Shown piece by piece: positions 47,836-56,718 of a DNA stretch of 64,000 nucleotides; position 1 is the stretch's first letter; each line of letters starts with the position of its first letter. The notes beneath the pieces are model-generated. The model saw only the letters and a program-made list of their open reading frames with translations, searched no databases and had not been told where the DNA came from. The DNA is from a virus. Location of the stretch: IMG/VR virus record IMGVR_UViG_3300025449_000010, positions 1-64,000 of that record. One strand, written 5' to 3'. Made by a program: the position numbers and the translations under genes.

Positions 47836-50800
47836 ATGCCTGTCAACACCTACCTCTCCAATCCAATCTATCAGGATAAATATACCCGAGCCAGCGGCTG
47901 GAAGAAACTACTATTCACTCCAGGGGGTACCCTGCAGGCTGGGGAACTGATAGAGCTGCAGTCCATGCTGGCAGATCAGAACAGTCAGCTGATGGAGGCC
48001 ATGTACGCCAATGGAGCTATTCTGAATGGGGTGGTGGGAACTGTCAGCGGCAATACGCTGAAGTTTTCAGCTGGTCAGGTATACTTCTCAGGCTATGTAC
48101 TGGATATTCCCAGTCAATCTATTACACTGCCCGATACCTTATCTCACAATGTATACCTACTAGTTACTGAGACCATCACTGAACAGGTATCGAATAATAC
48201 ACTCAACACCTCTGGATCTGCCGATATACTGGTCTGGAAACCATCAATTCAGCTAGGCAGCGGAGATGCACTGCTAGGTACGATCAATAATGGGATATAT
48301 GTGGCAGCCTCACCTCGTGGACTGATAGATGACCGCATAGGATCATTTCTCCATGATCTCTACGGTAATTATCAGGTCTCAGGACTAGACACCACAGTAG
48401 TCCAGAGCAGTACCCCCACATCCACATCTGTAACCTCATCCGATATAGCACCCCTGCAGTCAGAACTGGCAGCACTCAATACCTACATTACACAGCTGCA
48501 GAATCTGGCCGGCACTAACCTCAATAGCACCACACTGGTATCCAGCCTGAGCACTGAGATAACCCAGAGACAGGCAGATGCCAATGCCCTCAGGATCAGG
48601 ATAGGTGCCCTGCAGTCAGGAGGTACAACACAGCAGATAATCCGGAACAGCGCCAACTTCGATATTAATCCAGGTACCGCCTATATTGGAGGGAAGCTGA
48701 TTACAACCACTGGCACATCCCTGGTAGTCCCGATGGATAATATAGGCTCAGCTGCTGTGACTGGAGCTCAATACAGTGGAGTCAGTGCCGCCAGTCAGAT
48801 AATTAACTTCACACAGACGACTGCTCCCAAGCCTGCCATCAATTTTACCATAACATCTAGTAATGGTGTACTGACCAGTGCCGCCTCTCTCTATGCAGGA
48901 GACGTGGTCTATGCAGTATCCCCCGCAATCAGTCCTCTGACGGTGGGAGTCCCCTATACCATCTCATACCTGAGTAGCGGTACTCTGTCCCTAGCTCAGA
49001 GCGGACTGCCTGCCCTGAAACTACCCAGCGGTGTATATTCGCTGAATAGACCTGCCCAGAACTACCTGCAGTTGTCCTTCGCAGGACTCCCATCAGACCC
49101 CATTATCTCAGCTATCACCATTGCGACCACGGTACAGGGAATACCAGATGCCCTGCAGGATATAGTCAATCTACTGAACGGTCAGACCAGCAGCGCAACT
49201 GTCACCTCATCTGCCACAGATGGTCGCAGCACTGCGGGTATTATAGCCTTGCTGAATGAGCATATGACGCTATCGCTCAATGGTAATGCCCTGGAGATAA
49301 CAGCCAAGCCCGTACCTAATCTGCAAAATATAACACTGAATATCACTACAGCAGGCGGCACCACCTCTGACTGGACATCTGGTAACCTATTCAGAACTGT
49401 ACAGGCATCCTATACCCTGGGATTCCAGCCAGTAATTGAGGTGACCCAGGTACTGGGGGTAGTTCAGGTAACCGGTCAGGCAATGACCAGGGGAGCGCTA
49501 TCTGGTGGTAGAGATTCCATAGGCAGCACCAGCCTGGTGGAACTACTGAGAGTATGGCAGGGCACTACAGTATATGTCCTGGGGGTGGACTATACCCTGT
49601 ACAATACCACCGATATAGACTGGACACGTTCACTCACCTCAGGAAATCAACCTGCACTGGGTTCGACCTACTACATCAGCTATACGCAGAATATTCCCAT
49701 CACCGACTATACACTGAGTAATGGGGCAATTAAGTTTAACAGGCAGGTACCCATATCCTTCACTGTCAACTACAGTTATTCCCTGAATGTAGCTGGACTG
49801 ATCACCCTGGATGCCAGCGGTAATTTCAACTATCTACTATCAGCACCCTCAGCCCAGCCCACAGCACCCGCCACTCCTGACAATGTACTGGCAGTTGCCC
49901 GATTCAACATGAACAGCAGCAGTGTTACAGTAACTGCTGCCACTGAGAGTAAGGCTCTGAGCTACGTACAACTCAATCAGCTGGCAGATACAGTTCAGGC
50001 AACTGCCAGTCAACTGGCCTCTCTGCAGTTACAGATCAGCAGTGGTAACAGCAATGGACTACTACCGATAGTGGCAGACCTATTCCATGACCTCTCGCAG
50101 CTGGACTTCTCCAGTGATAGCTTTACTGCCAGCCTGTCACCTATCACTCAGACAATCACACAGGGCATACAGCATGCCACTATACCTCTCAGAGCATCAG
50201 GTTCGTCAGCCAATCTCAGCAACACTGCTGTAACTAATAGTCAGAATACACGGAGTATATCTCAGCCCCTGAGTGCCAGCTATGCCAGTCAGGTTCGCAT
50301 ATACTCTACCGATGCCAATCAATTCATCTGCTCAACTGATGGATTCTATCCCTGTGACCAGATATCTCCTCAGACCAGTGATATATCATCTCAGGTTCTC
50401 TCCGCTGTCACCAATCTCTGGGGCGGCGCCGCCCTCTCCATAGCAGATGGAATAACACAGGGAATACCCTACCGTAATTTCTCTGCCAGTAGGGGCTATA
50501 TTACCTCGCTATCTCAGGCAACTGCACCCAGAACAGTGGTCAACATACGTCTGGAGGAACTGCATAATCAGCCCTACAGCTTCACATGGCGTGGAAACCC
50601 TGTCTCCCTGGGCAGTGCCCTATACGGTAGCTTCGATATCATCACCAATCCAACACTGGACGTAGTGACTGGGTTCTTCAAATCCAATGGACTGTTACCA
50701 TCATCCAGCAGTGGCTGGAGCATCAGTGATGGGGTCATTGCAGGTAAATTCTACATACCTGCAGGTACACCCCCAGGAAACTACGCACTGCAGGTAAGTG

Positions 50801-51912
50801 GGCCAGATGGACACTCAGGTACCCTGGGCATCTCAGTCTATAACAATACCCTGCAGCAGACTGCCCTGACAGCGGCTCAGAGGTGGCTAGGCTATCCTCC
50901 TGTCTACTCAGTAGTGTCAGACTACCTATATCACACCGTTGATCCGTACATGTCAGGACTGAATCAGGCGATATCAATCACTGACACAATTCAGCTACTG
51001 GGAATATACATCTACATCCGCACCATAGGTACGGGCAACATGAGATTAATCCTGCGCAGTGGAGATGTCGTAGTCTCAATCGGAGACCCAGTCAATATGA
51101 CAACAGGACTCCCTACACTATTCAAGTTTCCAGAGGTGGTTACTCTCCCTCCTGGAAACTACAGTATCGGACTAGAGGGAACAGGCTATGAGGTCTGGAC
51201 AGGTGATTTCACCGTAGATCCGTCCATAATCTATCAACCAGGGATGCTCTCCACCAGTCTGACTGGACTAGACCAGACAGTATTACCCAGCCAGAGACTG
51301 GCATATTTCTTCATCGAACCCAGCTACAGTGCGACCACAATTAACCTAGGTACCTATACAACCTCAGACCTGCCTAATTCCATACAGGCATTTGCCCTGA
51401 ATATCAGGGCCACTATTCCCAGTGGAAGCTCAGTCACATATCAATACAGTGTCAATAATACTCTCTGGACCAGCTTCGACCCCTTCACTACAGTCTGCCT
51501 GTCCAGTCCGACCACCACACTGTATCTGCAGGCACTGCTAAACGGTAATCTGACTCCACTGCTACGTACCTCTGGTGCTACGGTATCCCTATACAGCTTC
51601 ATTAACAACAGCAATGCAGTCAGTAAGGCAATCAGCACCTCGGGCTATTCTCAGGTAACGATGAACATAGTAGCCAGCGGTCAGCCCCAGGTATATGTCC
51701 AGAATGAGACAGACATCCAGAATGGGATATATACATCACTGGCATTGGTGCCATCTAAGACCACTACTGTAGACAGCAGTCTGGGAGTCAGCAGCTATAC
51801 CTATACAGGCAATTACTCCAGCGATTCGACTCAGACTACCCATTCCCTGACCTATAGTCTGGCACTGAGCGGCAATATGTACATCTATTCAGCCACAGTG
51901 AGTACCAGTTAA
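47836..51912 (+). CDS. Large DUF4815-like baseplate protein
   Basis: 1358 residues. The N-terminus (LLFTPGGTLQAGELIELQ then a region ending in ANGAILNG and a GQVYFSGYVLDI strand) matches the opening of DUF4815 proteins, large baseplate-rim proteins of jumbo and T4-like phages, related to wedge/fibre connectors. A short coiled coil near residues 200-260 follows. The rest is a series of beta domains with carbohydrate-binding-like appearance, such as residues 950-1080. Likely a fibre-network or wedge component that organises tail fibres. Its stop overlaps the next start by one base. Confidence 0.7.
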   Translation: MPVNTYLSNPIYQDKYTRASGWKKLLFTPGGTLQAGELIELQSMLADQNSQLMEAMYANGAILNGVVGTVSGNTLKFSAGQVYFSGYVLDIPSQSITLPDTLSHNVYLLVTETITEQVSNNTLNTSGSADILVWKPSIQLGSGDALLGTINNGIYVAASPRGLIDDRIGSFLHDLYGNYQVSGLDTTVVQSSTPTSTSVTSSDIAPLQSELAALNTYITQLQNLAGTNLNSTTLVSSLSTEITQRQADANALRIRIGALQSGGTTQQIIRNSANFDINPGTAYIGGKLITTTGTSLVVPMDNIGSAAVTGAQYSGVSAASQIINFTQTTAPKPAINFTITSSNGVLTSAASLYAGDVVYAVSPAISPLTVGVPYTISYLSSGTLSLAQSGLPALKLPSGVYSLNRPAQNYLQLSFAGLPSDPIISAITIATTVQGIPDALQDIVNLLNGQTSSATVTSSATDGRSTAGIIALLNEHMTLSLNGNALEITAKPVPNLQNITLNITTAGGTTSDWTSGNLFRTVQASYTLGFQPVIEVTQVLGVVQVTGQAMTRGALSGGRDSIGSTSLVELLRVWQGTTVYVLGVDYTLYNTTDIDWTRSLTSGNQPALGSTYYISYTQNIPITDYTLSNGAIKFNRQVPISFTVNYSYSLNVAGLITLDASGNFNYLLSAPSAQPTAPATPDNVLAVARFNMNSSSVTVTAATESKALSYVQLNQLADTVQATASQLASLQLQISSGNSNGLLPIVADLFHDLSQLDFSSDSFTASLSPITQTITQGIQHATIPLRASGSSANLSNTAVTNSQNTRSISQPLSASYASQVRIYSTDANQFICSTDGFYPCDQISPQTSDISSQVLSAVTNLWGGAALSIADGITQGIPYRNFSASRGYITSLSQATAPRTVVNIRLEELHNQPYSFTWRGNPVSLGSALYGSFDIITNPTLDVVTGFFKSNGLLPSSSSGWSISDGVIAGKFYIPAGTPPGNYALQVSGPDGHSGTLGISVYNNTLQQTALTAAQRWLGYPPVYSVVSDYLYHTVDPYMSGLNQAISITDTIQLLGIYIYIRTIGTGNMRLILRSGDVVVSIGDPVNMTTGLPTLFKFPEVVTLPPGNYSIGLEGTGYEVWTGDFTVDPSIIYQPGMLSTSLTGLDQTVLPSQRLAYFFIEPSYSATTINLGTYTTSDLPNSIQAFALNIRATIPSGSSVTYQYSVNNTLWTSFDPFTTVCLSSPTTTLYLQALLNGNLTPLLRTSGATVSLYSFINNSNAVSKAISTSGYSQVTMNIVASGQPQVYVQNETDIQNGIYTSLALVPSKTTTVDSSLGVSSYTYTGNYSSDSTQTTHSLTYSLALSGNMYIYSATVSTS

Positions 51913-54158
51913 TGGATATTAAATACCTCTTCAAGACTGGCGATCTATTATCTACCGCTGATCTCAACGGGGCGATAGATATTCTAATCAACCAGCAGAA
52001 CTGCATAGCATCATCCCTGGGCGGTCCATGGTTCATCCTGGGGGGACTGGATGTGACAGTAGTTGGGAATCAACTGGCAATCACGGATGGCTATTTCTAC
52101 GCCCAGGATCAGGGCTGCATAGTAGAGGTAAATGGCGGCACCTATAATTCTCCAGTCTATATTTACTATAAGATTAATAACAGACAATACCCAGATCCAC
52201 AGCAGGGTCCATCCTCAGGACTGGGTGCTAAACACTATGCTGTACAGGGTATCCTGACATCAGACCTGTCGATACCACGACTATACAACTATCTATATCG
52301 CCCCTTTGTCACATTGGGATCCAATGGAACTGTCAAGATAGCTGCACAGACCAGTATTCAGACACCCCTACCGACAGTACCTGACCATATTCGCTGTGGA
52401 CTGACAGTCCGCTCAGCAGGCGGAGTTATTGAGGTGGAGAAGGGGCAGGGATACTATCGCAGTCAGGTGGTATATGTCAATCAGCCATCTATCTTCAGCC
52501 TAGATGCAGCCAATCCCTATATTAATCTCAATATGAGCGGTCTCTATCAGTCTCCAGTATCAGCTGACCTGAACATAGCGTATGTGACTGGCACAGCTGT
52601 ATGGTGTAATCTGAATAGAAATGTCTCACTGACCAGACAACATGCCCTGCTGACTCAGAATGCAGCCAACCAGAGCCTACTGATAAATCTATCTGCCAAC
52701 GCTAATCAGACATATCTATCTAGTCTGGGTGTGTATATAGATTATCTGACATCCAACTCCACATCAGATACCAATAACACACTCTATAATGCTGTATTCA
52801 GTAATGGGAAGGTATACTCAGGCGGCACTCCAGTAGCACCTGGCAGTATCAACTACAGCTCAGGAAATATTATCTATCTGAATAAGTATCCCCTCGCCCT
52901 GACAATTCCCTACACCAACAGCAGTAATAATATATTAACAGGAACAACTAATCAACCTATCATGGCTACAGCAGTTCCCTGTGCGGAGTATGATGGCAAC
53001 CTGGTGTTCATCCACGGTGCCGCCCCAAATCAAGCCTATACAATAACAGACTACAGTAACTCCGCATATTCCCTGACATCAATAGGAGCAGTAGATACCT
53101 CACAGACTACTGACAGTAATGGTATGGCTCAGGTCAGTCTGACTCCCCAGAATAATAATCCAATTAAGGTTACTGTGGGATCTAGCGGTCTGAGAGTACC
53201 CAGGAACAACAGCAATATTAATCCCACCCCATCAATCAGACAGCAGATAACTATCACCGCTGGAGCTATGTGGTCAGGACTATCCGTAGGTGGTAAGGGT
53301 TCAGCCTATGTCTATCTGATCAAGGGAGTTCAGATAGTCAGTTGGCTGTATGCTACAGGAAACAGTAACATACTATATGGTAATTTCAGAATACCTATAT
53401 ACGTGGCTCCAGGTACCTATTACATAGCAATTTCAGCTAACACAGATAGCAGCATCAATCTAACCGCAGGTGCATCAGCCCAGATTGCCTCAGGTGGCGA
53501 CTGGAGCTTCATAGCCGGTAATATATCCTGGACACCTGTAGTTGCAACACCCACCAGTCAAGCCACCACATCAAGCGTAACTATAACTACTGTCAGTCCA
53601 TTCAGATACATACAGCCGAACATAGTATCCACCAATCCCCCCAACTGCACTGTCAGCTCAGCTAACCAGACCAACAGCTCAGGGTACAGCGGTGTAATTA
53701 ATCTCAATCTGCAGGGAGGTACAGGTACCTTCCCAGTAGTGGATCTGCAGGCAACTAACTATACCCTCTATAACGATACGAACCTGGCATCATGGATCAG
53801 AGATGAGATAGACGTACCCATGGCATTTACTAATCTAGAAGTCAGTCTAGATGCCATGATATCTGGTCAGGGATCGCTACTGGTCTATATCAGCTCTAAC
53901 GGCGGTCAGACATGGGAACAGTTAGATATGATCAGCACTACATTACTGAACCCTGCCAGTGGACTCAGTCGCTATCTCTACGGTGCCGCCCTAACATCAT
54001 CTGTAACTATAGTAGATTCCAATAACAATTCAACAACTATACCCAGAACCAGATTAAAACTACGAATAGATTTCAAGAATACAGATAACAAGACATACTT
54101 CCAGCGTATTGCTATTAATACTAATCCTGGACCACTCTCTCAAAAAGTCGTTAAATGA
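51912..54158 (+). CDS. Tail-fibre connector/fibre-type structural protein
   Basis: 748 residues, last gene of the baseplate operon. The first 100 residues (FKTGDLLSTADLN ... YFYAQDQGCIVEVNGG) resemble the amino-terminal attachment parts of the preceding DUF4815-like protein and of other baseplate-bound fibres. The remainder is Asn/Thr/Ser-rich beta structure with sandwich-like domains at about 440-540 and 600-745. A receptor-binding or fibre-support role is likely but the tip specificity cannot be read. Downstream begins the replicon island. Confidence 0.6.
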   Translation: MDIKYLFKTGDLLSTADLNGAIDILINQQNCIASSLGGPWFILGGLDVTVVGNQLAITDGYFYAQDQGCIVEVNGGTYNSPVYIYYKINNRQYPDPQQGPSSGLGAKHYAVQGILTSDLSIPRLYNYLYRPFVTLGSNGTVKIAAQTSIQTPLPTVPDHIRCGLTVRSAGGVIEVEKGQGYYRSQVVYVNQPSIFSLDAANPYINLNMSGLYQSPVSADLNIAYVTGTAVWCNLNRNVSLTRQHALLTQNAANQSLLINLSANANQTYLSSLGVYIDYLTSNSTSDTNNTLYNAVFSNGKVYSGGTPVAPGSINYSSGNIIYLNKYPLALTIPYTNSSNNILTGTTNQPIMATAVPCAEYDGNLVFIHGAAPNQAYTITDYSNSAYSLTSIGAVDTSQTTDSNGMAQVSLTPQNNNPIKVTVGSSGLRVPRNNSNINPTPSIRQQITITAGAMWSGLSVGGKGSAYVYLIKGVQIVSWLYATGNSNILYGNFRIPIYVAPGTYYIAISANTDSSINLTAGASAQIASGGDWSFIAGNISWTPVVATPTSQATTSSVTITTVSPFRYIQPNIVSTNPPNCTVSSANQTNSSGYSGVINLNLQGGTGTFPVVDLQATNYTLYNDTNLASWIRDEIDVPMAFTNLEVSLDAMISGQGSLLVYISSNGGQTWEQLDMISTTLLNPASGLSRYLYGAALTSSVTIVDSNNNSTTIPRTRLKLRIDFKNTDNKTYFQRIAINTNPGPLSQKVVK

Positions 54159-54470
54159 CCTGCTCATTCATTTTATTCGTCCTCTCCGGATCTGGCGTAT
54201 TAGCGTCCGCGTAGCGGCTTGCACTTGTAGCAATGTGGTAGACTGCGATCGGGACTGGGTGAAGATAGCCCTGGCTCTCTACCTGCCCGTATCACTTCAC
54301 CCAGTCCTCGCAGGCGTCAAACCACATGCGAAAAGTGACGCGGGATTCAGTTCCCTACCATATAGATTAAAGAAGATTAGCAAAAAAAAATTAAAAGATT
54401 AAAATAAGATTAGAATATAGATTAAATAAAGATTAGCGCTGAAGTTTGTAATGTTGAAAACACAGTCCTA
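54159..54470. other. GC-rich non-coding spacer with hairpin
   Basis: No convincing gene. At 54252-54264 and 54295-54307 lie 13-base perfect inverted arms (GGACTGGGTGAAG / CTTCACCCAGTCC) around 30 bases, without a T run. Nearby, CCGC-GTA-GCGG at 54206-54216 and GCGATCG at 54245-54251 resemble short repeats of cyanobacterial genomes. The composition differs from both the virion genes and the AT-rich origin that follows. It could be a structured RNA, a recombination site or a host-derived fragment. Confidence 0.4.
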
Positions 54471-54504
54471 TCAACCCATACAGTCATTTATTATTTTAAA
54501 AAAT

Positions 54505-54651
54505 CTACTTACAGCGTCGAAGGATTCTACTCACAGCGTCGAAGGATTCTACTCACAGCGTCGAAGGATTCTACTCACAGCGTCGAAAATTATTGATTTC
54601 AATCTACCCACAGCGTCGAAGGATTCTACTCACAGCGTCGAAAATTATTAA
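54505..54651 (+). repeat. 22-bp iteron array, putative plasmid origin
   Basis: Six copies of a unit containing CTACTCACAGCGTCGAAGG. The core ACAGCGTCGA starts at 54511, 54533, 54555, 54577, 54610 and 54632, so the spacing is 22 except for one gap of 33, about one extra helical turn. Further cores occur at 54728 and 54905 (ACAACGTCGA) and 55086. Regularly phased direct repeats next to a TrfA-like initiator gene are the usual structure of an iteron origin. Confidence 0.8.
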
Positions 54652-54676
54652 TCAATTAAAAGATTCTAATTAACTT

Positions 54677-54702
54677 GACGACACATAATTTGTCACTGTG
54701 CA
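54677..54702 (-). repeat. Single transposon-end-like site, type V-K CAST style
   Basis: A single site of the form GACGACACATAATTTGTCAC followed by TGTGCA at 54697-54702. It matches the sites that precede TGTGCA in the later tandem repeats and is best read on the minus strand, as TGCACA then GTGACAAATTATGTGTCGTC. Confidence 0.6.
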
Positions 54703-54771
54703 TAGATTATTGACTTCCATCTACCTACAACGTCGAAAATTATTAATCAATTAAAAGATTTTAATTAACTC

Positions 54772-54856
54772 GAAGACAATAATTTGTCACGACGACACAT
54801 AATTTGGCATGACGACATTAATTTGTCACTGGCGACATATAATTTGTCACTGTACA
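54772..54856 (-). mobile_element. Transposon end-like block resembling type V-K CAST ends (copy 1)
   Basis: Read on the minus strand from 54856: TGTACA, then four sites of about 20 bases, beginning GTGACAAATTATATGTCGCC and repeating variants of GTGACAAATTAATGTCGTC. This is the layout I recall for type V-K CRISPR-associated transposon ends: terminal TGTACA followed by TnsB-binding repeats of the form GTGACAAATTATCTGTCGTC. The transposon interior would lie to the left. No transposase, TnsC, TniQ or Cas12k gene is present in the window, so this is an end without its element. Confidence 0.6.
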
Positions 54857-54949
54857 CGACACATAATTTGTCACTGTGCATAGATTATTGACTTCCATCT
54901 ACCTACAACGTCGAAAATTATTAATCAATTAAGAAATTTTAATTAACTC

Positions 54950-55034
54950 GACGACAATAATTTGTCACGACGACACATAATTTGGCATGACGACATTAAT
55001 TTGTCACTGGCGACATATAATTTGTCACTGTACA
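54950..55034 (-). mobile_element. Transposon end-like block resembling type V-K CAST ends (copy 2)
   Basis: A near-identical second block, 178 bases from the first, ending in TGTACA at 55029-55034. Same orientation and four sites. A further TGTGCA-ended site follows at 55035-55061. Confidence 0.6.
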
Positions 55035-55109
55035 TGACGACACATAATTTGTCACTGTGCATAGATTATTAACTTCCATCTACCCACAGCGTCGAAAATT
55101 ATTGATTAC

Positions 55110-55883
55110 TCAATTTTTTTTAATAAGGTTACTCTTATTAACTATTATTAGGTTGTTTTTAAATTCAAAGTTAACTAGAAAGTTAATTTTGACTAACTCA
55201 TTAAGTGCCTTCTTAATTAACTGTTTAAACTTATCCTTATCTTTACATTGACTACCAGTAATTTTATATATAAAATCTAATGAAACTGGAACTGGTTTAC
55301 TATGAGAACTATAATATTCAGATAATTTTAATGCTAACGGTTTCTGTCTTAATAGTTTTCTAATATTCATATCTATACCTGTCCAATCATTGTTGTAGAA
55401 CAGATTTACGATATCTTTATTTAATTTGATTTTATATTTTTTAGTACTTTCATCTAATATACCTGCATGAATTAAACTGCCAAAATATTTGCGATCTTGA
55501 AACTTAATAACAACAGCGCAGGCTGTCATTCTAATAAGAGAATTAAAAAGACTTTCATACTGATCGCCTCCCTTGCTCTTACCCATGCGGTTTAAAATAT
55601 CAGAACCGCTGATACTTATATTTTCATTTAATTTATGATTTTTAACCAGGTCAACAACAGCCATCCAAACATCTAGATCATCACCATTTAACTGCTCTCC
55701 TGTGTATTGAATTTCGTAACCATTCTGCGAAAATATTACCTTATGTTTCATATTTTCACGACTACCAGACCTAATAGCTGCAAACAATGCGCTCCTGAGC
55801 AGTACATTAGGCGAAACAACGCTGTCTGCAGAAACTTTAAACAGAGGTAATTGAATAGCTATCTCGTCTTTATCACTTATCAT
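55110..55883 (-). CDS. TrfA-like plasmid replication initiator
   Basis: 257 residues. It aligns from memory with RK2 TrfA: LLRSALF near residue 29; YTGEQLNGDDLDVW (TrfA: YTGIELRADDDELVW) near 57; a SLIRMTACAV block; LNKDIVNLF; and YYSSHSKPVPVSLDFIYKITGS (TrfA: YFSSHREPYPLKLETF) near 190. TrfA-type proteins bind iterons with winged helices and open the origin. The iteron array lies directly downstream of the gene. Its start overlaps the parA end by 11 bases, giving a parA-rep operon. Codon use is AT-rich, unlike virion genes. The basic C-terminus (KSNLIKKN) is short. Confidence 0.85.
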   Translation of the reverse strand: MISDKDEIAIQLPLFKVSADSVVSPNVLLRSALFAAIRSGSRENMKHKVIFSQNGYEIQYTGEQLNGDDLDVWMAVVDLVKNHKLNENISISGSDILNRMGKSKGGDQYESLFNSLIRMTACAVVIKFQDRKYFGSLIHAGILDESTKKYKIKLNKDIVNLFYNNDWTGIDMNIRKLLRQKPLALKLSEYYSSHSKPVPVSLDFIYKITGSQCKDKDKFKQLIKKALNELVKINFLVNFEFKNNLIIVNKSNLIKKN

Positions 55884-56634
55884 CAGTAACTACTCGAGAA
55901 ATTGCTTCAATAGTAGCATCTGTTCCTCCATATTGTGAAGGTAGACCTGACCTTATCAGGGCATTCTTATATGATTCTGATTCTACAATTGATGGAAATA
56001 CTCTTAAACCATATTCACTGAATTTATTTAATGCAGTTTTACTGATATTTGTCATATTGCTGCCGATGATCTTAGTCCTAAATGGAATAATGCCTTCCAC
56101 AACTCCAGTAAATATCTCATTCAATCTCAGCTCATCAACAGTTGCTAATGTCATTTTAAGGCTAGTACATCCCTTATCATTAGCTTCTACGGGAATTAAA
56201 AGCATATCTGCGCTAGAATAGGCTGCCAGAGTTAACTGCGAAAGTGCAGGTGGAGTATCTATAATAATGATCTCTGCATAGTCAGTTAATGGTCTAATAT
56301 GCCGGCGAAAATATGACGTTGCATTACCAGATGATGACAGTATTTCAGGTACGCCAATTGAATACTTATTGGCAGGTATGAGCCACAGATTAGATTCTAC
56401 ATCCAACATAGCCCCTGCTGCAGATGAGCGTTCCTGGGGATTTAAAATATTCAAGAGAGTTGTAGATTCTATAGGAACATTTATACCACTATACTGTGTA
56501 GTATTAGCCTGGGGATCGGTATCTATCAGTATTGTGCCAACTCCCAGTCTGGCTAGGTATCTAGAAAGCATTAACGCTACTGTACTCTTACCCTGACCAC
56601 CTGACAGTGAGCCAATTGTCACGATTCTAGCCAT
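55873..56634 (-). CDS. parA: ParA-family partition ATPase
   Basis: 253 residues. It shows Walker A in SGGQGKST (residues 11-18), the DTDPQAN box near 38-44, and the IIIDTPP Walker B box near 121-127. ParA forms dynamic gradients that segregate plasmids with a ParB-type partner. The signature lysine of the deviant Walker motif (KGGxGKT) is replaced by Ser11 here, a variant I recall in cyanobacterial ParA-like proteins. It has no N-terminal helix-turn-helix, as in type Ib ParA. Probably cotranscribed with the initiator gene. Confidence 0.9.
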   Translation of the reverse strand: MARIVTIGSLSGGQGKSTVALMLSRYLARLGVGTILIDTDPQANTTQYSGINVPIESTTLLNILNPQERSSAAGAMLDVESNLWLIPANKYSIGVPEILSSSGNATSYFRRHIRPLTDYAEIIIIDTPPALSQLTLAAYSSADMLLIPVEANDKGCTSLKMTLATVDELRLNEIFTGVVEGIIPFRTKIIGSNMTNISKTALNKFSEYGLRVFPSIVESESYKNALIRSGLPSQYGGTDATIEAISRVVTDDK

Positions 56635-56718
56635 ACAAGTAATGTAATAATTAATTTATTCTTATATTATACGTGGATAGCGGGTTAACATATAGAAATA
56701 CAGATCACATGGATAATC
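56635..56718. promoter_or_regulatory. Divergent control region between parA and its putative partner
   Basis: 84 AT-rich bases between two genes leaving in opposite directions, including TTATATTATAC, a good -10-like element. Being autoregulated, such partition promoters often carry the centromere; no clear repeat is visible here, so the centromere may lie in the iteron region instead. Confidence 0.4.

Larger units (their letters stand above)
54703..55061. repeat. Tandem 178/181-bp composite repeats
   Basis: Two long direct repeats, 54703-54880 and 54881-55061, each start TAGATTATTGACTTCC and end in TGTGCA; a third copy begins at 55062 and a shortened one precedes at 54632-54702. Each unit joins an iteron-like core (ACAACGTCGA) to a block of four transposon-end-like sites. 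The copies differ at only a few positions, which implies recent amplification. Confidence 0.85.

Noticed and set aside
54252-54307. Rho-independent terminator for the baseplate operon
   Set aside because: The stem is strong, but the 30-base loop and lack of a T run do not fit an intrinsic terminator.
54109-54402. 97-codon frame covering the GC-rich spacer
   Set aside because: It starts inside the preceding gene, has no ribosome site, and its translation is dominated by the hairpin and repeat-like fragments; it looks like an accidental frame.
54451-54651. 66-codon frame across the iterons
   Set aside because: Its protein is just the repeat translated over and over; phased repeats explain it.
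54505-55106. CRISPR array
   Set aside because: The repeats are tandem without unique spacers of constant length, and the two repeat classes interleave; iterons and end-like sites fit better.
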